Source of the DNA: Niabella drilacis
GTDB taxonomy: Bacteria > Bacteroidota > Bacteroidia > Chitinophagales > Chitinophagaceae
Assembly (NCBI RefSeq): GCF_900101395.1
Contig: NZ_FMZO01000020.1
Location: forward strand, 21,339-74,759
Direction of reading: 5' to 3'
DNA length: 53,421 nucleotides
A program made the position numbers and the translations under genes. Below are positions 1 through 8,641 of this stretch, piece after piece (positions within the stretch are counted from its first letter, which is position 1; every line of letters starts with the position of its first letter). The notes below the pieces were generated by a model, which saw only the letters and a program-made list of their open reading frames with translations, was not told the origin of the DNA and made no database searches.

Positions 1-58
1 TCAGTGGCTATAAATGCAAAGAGATCGTAGTTGTCGGTGTTTCAGCGCTTCAGTGGCC
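1..58. repeat. partial copy of the dispersed CTGTGGC/CAGTGG palindromic repeat
   Basis: The segment contains GTGTTTCAGCGCTTCAGTGGC and an opening TCAGTGGC, which resemble the arms of the 85-bp repeats at 16083-16167 and 16598-16683. It sits directly after the stop of the penicillin-binding protein gene and is cut by the window edge. The middle is diverged, so this is a degenerate relative at best. Confidence 0.45.
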
Positions 59-61
59 CCT

Positions 62-2509
62 TCACTGTTTCTCCGGCTCCTGTTTTTTATTTTTATCTTT
101 TTTCTTGAAAAGTCCGCCCAGGAATCCTTTTTTCTTTTTGGGTTCATCAGAGGAACCGATGGGTTTTCCCTGAACAGCCTTGGGCTCTTTTTGGGTGGTA
201 TCCTTTACCGGACCTTTATTTTCATCGGTTACCGGTTTGGATTCGGGCCCTATGTATTCATTGGTATTGGACATATAATCCTGCTCGGATCCAACACCGG
301 CATCTTCACCTTCGGCGGTGGGTTCCGCATTTTCAGAAGTTACAAACTGGGATGGGTCGGCGCTTAATATTTCGTTTTCCATAGTGGCCGGTTCTGCAAA
401 TTTTTCATCCCTGTTTATCCCCAGCGATTTATCGGCATATACCTTCTTAAAGAAGGCTTCCCATATCGGGCGGGCTGCTTCTCCTCCAAAACCGCCCCTG
501 CCTTCGTTGCGGATAAAACGGTCATCGCAGCCTACCCAAACGCCGCCCAGCAGTTGGGGGGTAAAGCCCATAAACCAGGCATCACTGTTATCGTTGGTGG
601 TACCGGTTTTGCCGGCCATCTCCGCTGCGCCCAGGCGGGCTCTTAGCCCTGCAGCCGTTCCTTTATCCACAATACCCTGCATCATCCGGCTCATAGTGTA
701 AGCCGTGGCTTCACTGATGGCTTCTTTTCGGTTCACACTGTAGTCAAAACGTTTGATCACGTTGCCGTTCCGGTCTTCGATCCGGCTGATAAAATAGGGT
801 TTGGTAGAAAAACCCCTTCCTCCGAAAATGGAATAGCCCCAAAGCATTTCGAACAGGGAAAGCTCGCAGGATCCCAGCGCAATGGAAGGGAAGGGCTGTA
901 TCTTGGTAGGGATATTGATCTGTTGCAGGAATTTGACAAATTGTGCCGGGCCTACCAGTTTCATAATATAGGCCGTGGCACAGTTCTTGGACCATGCCAG
1001 CGCCGAGGCCATGGTCATGGTTCTGCCGGAACAGGTGCGCCCGGTGGCGGGCACCAGCTGACCGTTGCCAAAATCCTGCTGCACATCTTCCACCATCGAT
1101 TCCGGTGTCATACCTCTTTCTTCAATCGCTTCGGCATATAACAGCGGTTTAATGGTAGAACCTACCTGGCGTTTGGTCCTCAGGTTTACGTGATCGTATT
1201 TATAGGTCTTAAAATCGATACCGCCCACCCATGCTTTTACCTCACCGGTTACGGGATCCATCACCATAAAGGCAGATTGCACCATGGTGCGGTGGTATTT
1301 TATAGAGTCATAGGGGGTCATCACAGTGTCTTTGCCTTTATATTTGGCGTCCCACGCAAATATTTTCATGGGCACTTTTTTATAAAAGCTGGCTTTGATC
1401 TCTTTATCGGAGAATCCGTCGTCGGCCATATTTTTCCAGCGGTCGCTTTCTTTCATGGCGCGGAGGAGTATGTTATCCCTTCCCTTCCAAACAGCCCCGC
1501 TTTTTATAAAGGACTGGCGCACCAGCGCGCGCTGCAGGTTGGGTACCTGCGTATAAACGGCTTCTTCTGCATATTGCTGCATGAGCGGGTTAATGGTTGT
1601 ATAAATCCTTAAGCCGTCTTCATAAAGACTATAGGATGACCCGTCCGATTTTTTGAGACCGGGGTCTTTGAGGATCGTTTTTAACTCATCGCGCAGCACG
1701 TCACGGAAGTAGGGGGCAAACCCTGTATTCTCGTCCATCTTTTTATAATTCAACCTCATTGGCATGGCGGCAACACGGCTCCCTTCGGCTGCCGACAGGT
1801 TCCCGTTGTCTACCATACGGGCTATTACCAGGTTCCTGCGGTCGATGGCCAGCTTGGGATTTCTCCGCGGGTTATAGATGCCGGGGCCGTTGATCATGCC
1901 TACCAGCAATGCCGCTTCATCCACGCTCAGGCGGTCGGGCTCTTTCTGGAACCAGGTCCTGGCGGCGTTCCGGATACCATATACATTATCGCTGAAGGGA
2001 ACTGCGTTAAGGTACAGGGCTACGATCTCTTCCTTGGTAAAATTCCGTTCCAGCTTTACAGAAATGATCCATTCTTTTAATTTCTGAATGACGCGCACGG
2101 CCTTATTGCTGGCCCGCTGGTTAAACAGGGCCAGGGCCAGCTGCTGTGTGATGGTACTGCCGCCGCCTTCTTTTCCCAGTAAAAAAATAGCCCGCAATGT
2201 TCCTTTCAGATCAATGCCGGCATGATCATAAAACCGTTTGTCTTCCGTGGCGATCAGGGCATTGATGACATTAGGGGAAATATCACGGTATTTCACAATG
2301 GACCGGTTTCCGTTGGGCAGGTAATATTTACCCATCAGTGTGCCGTCGGCCGCCAGTACTTCCGATGCCTGTGTAATGGTCGGGTTCTCCAGCTCTGCCA
2401 GCGACGGCATTTTCCCGAATACGCCCCAGTTGGCAAGCAGTACCGTTAATATACCCAGGCCAAACAAAATGAAAAAAATCCGCCAGAAAATACGAACCGA
2501 CCGCTTCAT
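62..2509 (-). CDS. penicillin-binding protein 1A-type transglycosylase/transpeptidase
   Basis: This is a class A PBP of 815 aa that polymerises glycan strands and cross-links peptides on the periplasmic face of the inner membrane. A single membrane anchor lies at about residues 7-27. The GT51 glycosyltransferase domain shows ATEDKRFYDHAG near residue 88 and GGSTITQQLA near 117. The transpeptidase domain shows the SxxK serine motif GSTIKP near 450, SKN near 508 and KTGT near 633, so all catalytic motifs are intact. The C-terminus is an acidic linker followed by a lysine-rich tail (GGLFKKKDKNKK), common in Bacteroidota class A PBPs. The gene is monocistronic here, with a TATTTTTG box at 2547-2554 upstream. 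Family assignment is firm; the exact paralogue (PBP1A versus PBP1C) is inferred, and the length and lack of a PBP1C tail favour 1A. Confidence 0.95.
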   Translation of the reverse strand: MKRSVRIFWRIFFILFGLGILTVLLANWGVFGKMPSLAELENPTITQASEVLAADGTLMGKYYLPNGNRSIVKYRDISPNVINALIATEDKRFYDHAGIDLKGTLRAIFLLGKEGGGSTITQQLALALFNQRASNKAVRVIQKLKEWIISVKLERNFTKEEIVALYLNAVPFSDNVYGIRNAARTWFQKEPDRLSVDEAALLVGMINGPGIYNPRRNPKLAIDRRNLVIARMVDNGNLSAAEGSRVAAMPMRLNYKKMDENTGFAPYFRDVLRDELKTILKDPGLKKSDGSSYSLYEDGLRIYTTINPLMQQYAEEAVYTQVPNLQRALVRQSFIKSGAVWKGRDNILLRAMKESDRWKNMADDGFSDKEIKASFYKKVPMKIFAWDAKYKGKDTVMTPYDSIKYHRTMVQSAFMVMDPVTGEVKAWVGGIDFKTYKYDHVNLRTKRQVGSTIKPLLYAEAIEERGMTPESMVEDVQQDFGNGQLVPATGRTCSGRTMTMASALAWSKNCATAYIMKLVGPAQFVKFLQQINIPTKIQPFPSIALGSCELSLFEMLWGYSIFGGRGFSTKPYFISRIEDRNGNVIKRFDYSVNRKEAISEATAYTMSRMMQGIVDKGTAAGLRARLGAAEMAGKTGTTNDNSDAWFMGFTPQLLGGVWVGCDDRFIRNEGRGGFGGEAARPIWEAFFKKVYADKSLGINRDEKFAEPATMENEILSADPSQFVTSENAEPTAEGEDAGVGSEQDYMSNTNEYIGPESKPVTDENKGPVKDTTQKEPKAVQGKPIGSSDEPKKKKGFLGGLFKKKDKNKKQEPEKQ

Positions 2510-2546
2510 ATATAAATGATAAAGTGTTTATAATTAAATCCGGTAC

Positions 2547-2554
2547 CAAAAATA
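2547..2554 (-). promoter_or_regulatory. candidate Bacteroidota -7 box (TATTTTTG)
   Basis: On the minus strand the sequence reads TATTTTTG, matching the TAnnTTTG -7 element of the Bacteroidota housekeeping sigma factor, about 38 bases ahead of the PBP start codon. Confidence 0.45.
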
Positions 2555-2692
2555 AGTAAATGCCCTTCTATAAACGGAAAAACCCCTGATAATTTAAGGT
2601 GGTTTTATCAATTGAATGCTCATTTCCAATGCTTTTTCTACGGCAGATATTTTATGATTGGCATAAACTTATGCAAAATGGTTACTTTTGCG

Positions 2693-2700
2693 ACGATTAA
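2693..2700 (+). promoter_or_regulatory. candidate -7 box (TACTTTTG) for comA-aroE
   Basis: TACTTTTG matches TAnnTTTG and lies 13 bases before the comA start codon, which implies a very short 5' leader. Confidence 0.55.
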
Positions 2701-2713
2701 TAACTGATACCGA

Positions 2714-3487
2714 ATGAAGTTTAATTTGACGCAAATGCCGGAACGGTACGTTCGTCCACGTACAAACGGCATTACCATGGTAATGGATAAGGGGTTGAGT
2801 ATTGATGAGGCAAAGAGTTTTATGAGTGTATCTTATCCCCACGTAGATGTATTGAAATTGGGGTTTGGCACTGCGGTGGTAACCCCCAACCTGGAGCAAA
2901 AGATTGAAGTATACCGCTCCTATGATGTTCCTGTTTATTTTGGGGGTACCTTGTTTGAAGCATACCTGGTGCGCAACCAGGTGGATGACTATATTGCCAT
3001 CTGCAAACATTTCGGGATCGATTACATGGAGGTCAGTGATGGCTCCATCAGTATTCCCCATGCGGAGAAATGTGGCTATATTGAGAAGCTGACACAGCAT
3101 GGAACGGTTTTAAGCGAGGTAGGAAGCAAGGACGCTACCCATATCATACCTCCCTACAAATGGATCGAGCTGATGAAAGCGGAGCTGGAAGCCGGCTCTT
3201 CCTATGTGATCGCCGAGGCACGTGAAGCAGGAAATGTGGGTATCTACCGGGGAACCGGTGAAGTGCGGGAGGGATTGGTACAGGAGATCCTGACCCAGAT
3301 ACCTTCTGAAAAGATCATATGGGAGGCACCGCAGAAAGCCCAGCAGCTGTATTTTCTGGAACTGATCGGGTGTAATGTAAACCTGGGTAATATTCCGCCG
3401 AATGAAGTGATCGCACTGGAAGCGATGCGTATTGGTTTGCGGGGCGATTCATTCAGTTTATACCTCGATAATAAAACTGCATTTTAA
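2714..3487 (+). CDS. comA: phosphosulfolactate synthase-like protein (ComA family)
   Basis: The 257-aa product has the size and sequence of the ComA family, whose founding members join phosphoenolpyruvate and sulfite to make (R)-phosphosulfolactate, the first step of coenzyme M synthesis in methanogens. Typical blocks visible are KLGFGTAVV near residue 47, YFGGTLFEAY near 75, EVSDGSISI near 106, ILTEVGSKD-like LSEVGSKDAT near 133, and EARE near 168. Bacteroidota do not make coenzyme M, so the product is more likely channelled elsewhere; sulfonate-headgroup sulfonolipids are an attractive but unproven destination. The stop codon overlaps the aroE start by one base (TAATG), so the two genes are translationally coupled. 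A soluble TIM-barrel enzyme is expected. Confidence 0.85.
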   Translation: MKFNLTQMPERYVRPRTNGITMVMDKGLSIDEAKSFMSVSYPHVDVLKLGFGTAVVTPNLEQKIEVYRSYDVPVYFGGTLFEAYLVRNQVDDYIAICKHFGIDYMEVSDGSISIPHAEKCGYIEKLTQHGTVLSEVGSKDATHIIPPYKWIELMKAELEAGSSYVIAEAREAGNVGIYRGTGEVREGLVQEILTQIPSEKIIWEAPQKAQQLYFLELIGCNVNLGNIPPNEVIALEAMRIGLRGDSFSLYLDNKTAF

Positions 3488-4218
3488 TGCGTCTGTACGG
3501 TTTGATAGGATTTCCGCTGAGCCAGTCTTTCTCCAAACGTTATTTCACAGAAAAGTTTGAAAAAGAGGGGATTGAGGGCTGCCGGTATGAGGCTTTCGAA
3601 ATTCCCTCCATCCGGCACCTGCCGGAGCTGCTGCAAAAGAACCCCGGGCTGGCCGGCTTCAACGTTACGATACCTTATAAACAGGAGGTGATGGCTTTTT
3701 TGCAGGACCTGGATGGTGAGGCGGAATCTATTGGCGCCTGTAACTGTATCAGGATCACGAATGGTCAGTTAAAAGGATATAATACGGATGCCGCTGCTTT
3801 TGAAACCACCCTGCTGGAGCAGCTGCAGCCTCATCATACGCAGGCCCTGATCCTGGGTACCGGCGGTGCGGCGCGGGCGGTGCGTTATACGCTGGAAAAA
3901 CTGGGTATTACCTACCGGTATGTTTCCAGGACCCCGGGGGAAAATGCATGGAGCTATCAAGAGCTGGATGCAGCCATAATGGAGGCTTACCCGCTGATTA
4001 TTAATACAACTCCGCTGGGAAGTTTCCCCAAAACAGAAGGGAAGCCGGATTTGCCCTATGCCCTCATCACGTCCCGGCATTATTTATACGACCTGGTGTA
4101 CAATCCCCCGTTAACGGCTTTTTTAAGCGAAGGAAAGGACCGGGGGGCTCTTATCAAGAATGGATATGATATGCTGGTTGCCCAGGCTGAACTGAGCTGG
4201 AATATCTGGAATAGTTAA
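3487..4218 (+). CDS. aroE: shikimate dehydrogenase
   Basis: AroE reduces 3-dehydroshikimate to shikimate with NADPH in the chorismate pathway. The 243-aa sequence shows the shikimate-binding block GFPLSQSFS near the N-terminus, NVTIPYKQE with the catalytic lysine near residue 64, GACNC near 89, the dinucleotide-binding glycine loop GTGGAARAV near 123, NTTPLG near 175, and the C-terminal NGYDMLVAQAE. It is about 30 residues shorter than the E. coli enzyme, which is normal for Bacteroidota. The start codon overlaps the comA stop. The region to the next gene holds only short GGTTTGAGG-like repeats. Confidence 0.95.
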   Translation: MRLYGLIGFPLSQSFSKRYFTEKFEKEGIEGCRYEAFEIPSIRHLPELLQKNPGLAGFNVTIPYKQEVMAFLQDLDGEAESIGACNCIRITNGQLKGYNTDAAAFETTLLEQLQPHHTQALILGTGGAARAVRYTLEKLGITYRYVSRTPGENAWSYQELDAAIMEAYPLIINTTPLGSFPKTEGKPDLPYALITSRHYLYDLVYNPPLTAFLSEGKDRGALIKNGYDMLVAQAELSWNIWNS

Positions 4219-4346
4219 GTTTCAGGTTTGAGGTTTAAAGTTTCAGGTTGGATCCGTTTTTATGCTTGAAGTACTTTTTTTATTCATGGTTCAGATTTTG
4301 ATTTCTGATTCACGCAGCACCAAGCGGAAACGGGATTCCCACATTT

Positions 4347-5225
4347 TCACATTGTTTTCATTGTGTGCTCCGCATCTGCATACAGCTGCTTCACCTTCCG
4401 GTCATACCACCATTTTGGGGATGTTTTTTTCATCAGGGTGTCAATATTACGCATACCAAAAAGGTTCCATACGCCCTTCAGTTTGCCGGTAATGCCGCTT
4501 TGTAATGCCCTCAGGCTCATTGCAAATCCCGCATCAATATATTCCATATGGTGCCAGTAGCCGGCCGGCATAAACAGGGTGTCCCCGTGTTCCAGTATCA
4601 CTTCATATCCCTTTGCACTTTTGGTGGCCGGGAACTTCTCATAGTCAAATTTATCATAATATTGGGCAAAATTTGCCAGGCTCAGCACTTCCCAGGGCTT
4701 CCGGTACAATTTGTGCTGTTCCTCAAAAGGAAAAAGCAGCACCCTTTTTTTTCCGATGAATTGGGTATGGAGGATATGGCTGAGATCGATATCAAAGTGC
4801 ATATGGGTTACAGACCCCTGGCCGCCAACAAAAAGCATGGGGAATTTTTTTACAAATCCCTTCATGTAGGTATCCGGCCAGGAAAAATCGGAAACGATCT
4901 GGGGCGCATGCTGGAAGATGTTAAAGAGAAAGATCCTTAGTTCTACCGGACCTCTCTTGACCATTTCCAGGTATGTTCCAAATTTCATATAGGCGTCTGC
5001 TGTGTTAATGGGAGTGTAGGAATCGCTTTTTACATTATTGTAAACACCTACTTCTTTATTACCAACGATGTCAATAAAATAATCCCAGTTCCACCGGGAG
5101 AAAGCGGGCCACTGGCGGGCCAGGTCGCGGATGACAACGGGCTGGTTCTTTTGATAATAGTTCTTTTTAAAATCTTCCGGGCTGATATGATCAAACTTAT
5201 CTAAAGTTGTTAAGCGCATAATCAT
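4347..5225 (-). CDS. JmjC-like cupin (Cupin_8) dioxygenase family protein
   Basis: The 292-aa protein resembles the cupin_8/JmjC group of Fe(II)- and 2-oxoglutarate-dependent hydroxylases. The metal triad is visible as HFD (within THMHFDIDLSH near residue 143) and the distal histidine in FMPAGYWHHME near 220; KKRVLLFPF in between fits the cofactor-binding strand. N-terminal PVVIRDLARQWPA is a family signature. The substrate cannot be read from sequence; relatives hydroxylate proteins or small molecules. Two in-frame ATGs (5225 and 5219) sit just below a TAAATTTG box at 5240-5247, so the leader is very short whichever is used. The gene is convergent with aroE. Confidence 0.85.
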   Translation of the reverse strand: MIMRLTTLDKFDHISPEDFKKNYYQKNQPVVIRDLARQWPAFSRWNWDYFIDIVGNKEVGVYNNVKSDSYTPINTADAYMKFGTYLEMVKRGPVELRIFLFNIFQHAPQIVSDFSWPDTYMKGFVKKFPMLFVGGQGSVTHMHFDIDLSHILHTQFIGKKRVLLFPFEEQHKLYRKPWEVLSLANFAQYYDKFDYEKFPATKSAKGYEVILEHGDTLFMPAGYWHHMEYIDAGFAMSLRALQSGITGKLKGVWNLFGMRNIDTLMKKTSPKWWYDRKVKQLYADAEHTMKTM

Positions 5226-5239
5226 TGAAATAAGAAGGA

Positions 5240-5247
5240 CAAATTTA
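5240..5247 (-). promoter_or_regulatory. candidate -7 box (TAAATTTG) for the cupin gene
   Basis: TAAATTTG on the minus strand matches TAnnTTTG and lies 15-21 bases ahead of the two possible start codons. Confidence 0.5.
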
Positions 5248-5353
5248 ATAATAGTTTGATAAATAAGGTGGCGCCGGAAGGTAAGGAATGGGGGCTGCTG
5301 TAAGCCTGTTTTACCGGAATTGGGGAATTCTGTGCCTGATAGGGTAAAAAAAC

Positions 5354-5361
5354 TATCTTTG
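5354..5361 (+). promoter_or_regulatory. candidate -7 box (TATCTTTG) for the glycan cluster
   Basis: TATCTTTG matches TAnnTTTG in the 356-base gap 5226-5581. It would give the first glycosyltransferase gene a leader of roughly 215 bases. I see no gene or clear RNA fold in the rest of that gap, apart from a short GTTGC/GCAAC palindrome near 5502. Confidence 0.45.
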
Positions 5362-5581
5362 CAACCTTAAAACAGGAGTGCAGCGGAAAGGTGCAGGCTG
5401 AAAACGATTCAATTGCCCCCCTTTGGGTAATGATAAGATCCGTAAGTTGTAAAAGAATTGATAAAATTCGGCATCCGGTATAAATCAAACTGACAAAAAT
5501 GTTGCGTTGCAACCATTTTTTACGTTATCAGGATATGATCGTTCCGGACGACCGGTCTAAACCAAAAAGCAGAAAGACAGA

Positions 5582-6388
5582 ATGTATATGAAAAAAACTC
5601 CTTTTACGGTAGCACTGATGATTTCCACCTATAAATGGCCGGAAGCACTCCAGTTGGTATTAAAAAGTGTATTGCACCAGAGCCGGAGGCCGGATGAGAT
5701 CATCATTGCGGAGGATGGTGATGATACCCGTACCGCATGGTGTATCGAAGACTTTAAAAAGATCCACGGGATCCCGGTAAAGCATGTATACCATGAAGAC
5801 CGTGGTTTCCGTAAAAGCCTGATCCTGAACAAAGCTATAAAAGAGATCGAATCGGACTATATCATTGAGATCGATGGCGACATTGTGATGCACCGGGAGT
5901 TTATTGCCGATCATGTAAGCGCGGCAAGGGAAGGGTATTTTGTACAGGGGAGTCGAACCATGCTTACAGAATGGAAGAGTAAGCGATTGCTGAAAACAAA
6001 GAATATAGACGCGCTTCACCCGCTTATGAGAGGGCTGTACAGCAGGTTTAATGCCGTAAGAGCGCCTTTGTTCTCTTCTTTTTTTAAAGTGGACCCCTGC
6101 AGCTCTCATAATGTAAAAGGCTGCAACCTGGCTTTCTGGAAGGCTGATTATGTAAAGGTGAACGGATATTATAGCGGGTTTGAAGGTTGGGGATGGGAGG
6201 ATTATGAATTTGGCGAGCGTCTTATTAATGTAGGAGTAAAAAAGAAGCGCCTGAAAATGGCCGCCATCGGGTACCATATTTTTCATCCCTTAAGTTCCCG
6301 CGCTAATTTTGTGCCCAATGAGCTCATTTACAGGGAAACAGTACGATATAAATATAGTTACCGGCCAAATGGATATATGGAGGCCTGA
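5582..6388 (+). CDS. family 2 glycosyltransferase with galactosyltransferase-type C-terminal domain
   Basis: The 268-aa protein has the GT-A fold opening TVALMISTYKWPEAL, the donor-binding IIAEDGDD near residue 40, the metal-binding DGD in IIEIDGDIVMH near 97, and a C-terminal FEGWGWEDYEFGERL block typical of Glyco_transf_7C. Together these suggest an inverting transferase adding one sugar of a surface glycan. No membrane segments are seen, so it probably acts in the cytoplasm. A second in-frame ATG lies two codons in. It is first in a same-strand run with the next two genes (12-base gap to the next). Sugar specificity is unknown. Confidence 0.88.
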   Translation: MYMKKTPFTVALMISTYKWPEALQLVLKSVLHQSRRPDEIIIAEDGDDTRTAWCIEDFKKIHGIPVKHVYHEDRGFRKSLILNKAIKEIESDYIIEIDGDIVMHREFIADHVSAAREGYFVQGSRTMLTEWKSKRLLKTKNIDALHPLMRGLYSRFNAVRAPLFSSFFKVDPCSSHNVKGCNLAFWKADYVKVNGYYSGFEGWGWEDYEFGERLINVGVKKKRLKMAAIGYHIFHPLSSRANFVPNELIYRETVRYKYSYRPNGYMEA

Positions 6389-6400
6389 GATAGGTAGGAT

Positions 6401-7369
6401 ATGATGCGACCCGGTATTTCCATAATACTCTGCACCTATAACGGGGCACTGAAACTTCCTGAAACATTGGGCTACCTTGCCCGTCAAAAAACGGATCAGC
6501 GTTTGGAGTGGGAGATCATATTTGTGGACAATAACTCCCATGATCATTCCACATCGATAGTTGAGGAAACATGGAGGCAACATAAAAGCCCGGCCCCTCT
6601 ATTTACCTATACCGAAACCACCCCCGGAAAATATTATGCCTTGCAGACTGCTATTGCCAGGGCTCATTACGATTATTTTATCATTTGCGATGATGATACC
6701 GGTTTTCACCCGGATTATTTATCACGGGCCTTTGAGCTGATGAATGCGCATCCGGAAGTAGGAGCAGCCGGTGGGCTTTCACTGTTAAAGCTGCCAGATG
6801 GAATAAAAGCTCCTGAATGGTTACCTGAGGACTATGAACCCTTTGCTTTAGGCCGGCAGGCCGACCGTACCGGGTATATACCAATGGTGAAGGGAAGACT
6901 TTGGGGGGCAGGGCTGGTTTCCAGGACGGATTTATATAAGAAGCTATATGCAACAATTCCTTCTTTGCTTATCGAATTACCGGATAAAAAGGCATTGATC
7001 TCAGAGGATACCGAGTTCTGCGCCCGTCTTATTCTAAAGGGGTATCAATTGTATTATGATGAAGGTCTGGTATTGCATCATATGCTGGACCATACAAAGC
7101 TGACTACAACGCATCGCGATAATCTCCGCTGTATACATGATGCTTCTGGAACAGTAATGGAACGGTATCGCATCGTAACCAAAGTAAGATTCAAAAAAAT
7201 CAAATGGCCTTATAAGCTAAAAGTTTTTTTTATAGTTCCCTTCCGAATGTGGTATACCAGTAATACGAAATCGAAGACACGGTACCGGAAACTATTACAA
7301 TATCTGTATCCCGGTTTATACGGCAGGGATATCATAATTGAACAAATACAGGAGTTTGCTGAAACGTAA
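6401..7369 (+). CDS. family 2 glycosyltransferase
   Basis: The 322-aa protein starts with GISIILCTYNG, has the UDP-sugar pocket block IIFVDNNSHD near residue 46, the metal-binding motif FIICDDDTGFHPDYL near 95, and the acceptor-side ISEDTEFCARL near 200, all GT2 hallmarks. The basic C-terminus (KVRFKKIKWPYKLKVFF) may touch the membrane surface. It follows the previous glycosyltransferase by 12 bases and precedes the WbsX-like gene by about 90 bases, so a shared transcript is likely. Donor and acceptor are not readable from sequence. Confidence 0.88.
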   Translation: MMRPGISIILCTYNGALKLPETLGYLARQKTDQRLEWEIIFVDNNSHDHSTSIVEETWRQHKSPAPLFTYTETTPGKYYALQTAIARAHYDYFIICDDDTGFHPDYLSRAFELMNAHPEVGAAGGLSLLKLPDGIKAPEWLPEDYEPFALGRQADRTGYIPMVKGRLWGAGLVSRTDLYKKLYATIPSLLIELPDKKALISEDTEFCARLILKGYQLYYDEGLVLHHMLDHTKLTTTHRDNLRCIHDASGTVMERYRIVTKVRFKKIKWPYKLKVFFIVPFRMWYTSNTKSKTRYRKLLQYLYPGLYGRDIIIEQIQEFAET

Positions 7370-7461
7370 TTTATTATTACGATAAGTTCGGAATGGAACG
7401 TTGCTCCTACACTTTAATCATACGTTCGGTTTTTGCTTTAGGGAGGCGTTAAAAAAATAAT

Positions 7462-8583
7462 ATGAACAATAAGGATGGTAGGAAAGATATAAAATGCCTG
7501 GCCTTTTACTTGCCACAATACCACCCCATACCAGAGAATGACGAATGGTGGGGAAAAGGGTTTACGGAGTGGACGAATGTAACCAGGGCAAAGCCCTTAT
7601 TCAGGGGGCATCAGCAACCCGTATTTCCCGCAGATCTGGGCTATTACGATCTAAGAGTGCCGGAGGTAAGAGAGGCGCAGGCGAAGATGGCAAAGGCGCA
7701 TGGCGTGCATGGGTTCATCTATTATCATTACTGGTTTGGTAACGGGAAGCAGCTTTTAGAGCGGCCGCTTAATGATATGGTAGCGTTAGAAAAGCCTGAC
7801 TTCCCCTTTTGCATCTGCTGGGCCAATGAAACCTGGAGCGGTATCTGGTATGGAGCGCCTGATCAGACATTGATCCGACAGGAATACCCCGGGAATGAGG
7901 ATATCGTTATGCATTTCGATTATCTGGTAAAAATCTTTGAAGACCCCCGGTACATCCGGGTAAATGGGCTTCCGCTATTTATGATCTATAATGGCTTAAA
8001 TCTGCCCGATAGTAAGTCTTATACAGATAAACTCAGGGAAGAGGCTGTAAAAAGAGGATTGGGCGGATTGTATATTATGGGATCAAATCTGCATCCGGAT
8101 AGTTGGGATTTTGAGGCCGCAGGGTTTGACGGAAGAGTTTCTTACGCTTATAATAAGGTGCAGTACCAGCTAATGTGGGAGGCAAAAAGACAACAGCAAA
8201 AAACAAGAGATCGTTTTTTGCGAAAGATTTTTTCAAAGAACAACGCCCCTCGTGTTACCCGTATTGACCAGCGTACATTGGTAGAAAACATTATTTTTGA
8301 AGATCAGCCGGGCGATATCTATCCGATGATACTACCCAACTGGGATAACACGCCGCGAAGCGCTCATAATGGCGTTGTGATTCAAAACACCAGTCCTGAG
8401 CTGTTTGAAACACAGATTCGTAATGCGATTGATTATATCAATAGCCGGGAGATGAGTGACCGGTTTATGATCCTTAAATCCTGGAATGAATGGGCAGAGG
8501 GAAATTATGTAGAACCCGATTCCCGGAATGGTTATGTCTATCTTGATGTTTTGAAAAAATATCTTACGCGGGCGGGTGTATAA
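7462..8583 (+). CDS. WbsX-like / glycoside hydrolase family 99-like protein
   Basis: The 373-aa product carries the WbsX/GH99-like signature AFYLPQYHPIPENDEWWGKG at the N-terminus, followed by FTEWTNVTRAKPLF and HGFIYYHYWF near residue 90. CWANETWSG near 128 and the late block LKSWNEWAEGNYVEPD near 340 are also diagnostic. The family is found in O-antigen and capsule loci, where it is often annotated as a glycosyltransferase or as a lipopolysaccharide-biosynthesis protein, although the fold is hydrolase-like (TIM barrel). No signal peptide is seen, so action in the cytoplasm is expected. Its position after two glycosyltransferase genes supports a glycan role; the reaction is unproven. Confidence 0.9.
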   Translation: MNNKDGRKDIKCLAFYLPQYHPIPENDEWWGKGFTEWTNVTRAKPLFRGHQQPVFPADLGYYDLRVPEVREAQAKMAKAHGVHGFIYYHYWFGNGKQLLERPLNDMVALEKPDFPFCICWANETWSGIWYGAPDQTLIRQEYPGNEDIVMHFDYLVKIFEDPRYIRVNGLPLFMIYNGLNLPDSKSYTDKLREEAVKRGLGGLYIMGSNLHPDSWDFEAAGFDGRVSYAYNKVQYQLMWEAKRQQQKTRDRFLRKIFSKNNAPRVTRIDQRTLVENIIFEDQPGDIYPMILPNWDNTPRSAHNGVVIQNTSPELFETQIRNAIDYINSREMSDRFMILKSWNEWAEGNYVEPDSRNGYVYLDVLKKYLTRAGV

Positions 8584-8641
8584 TGTATTTGCATAATTTT
8601 ATACCGGCGGGTTATTATAGTCGCAACCTGATAGGAGACCA

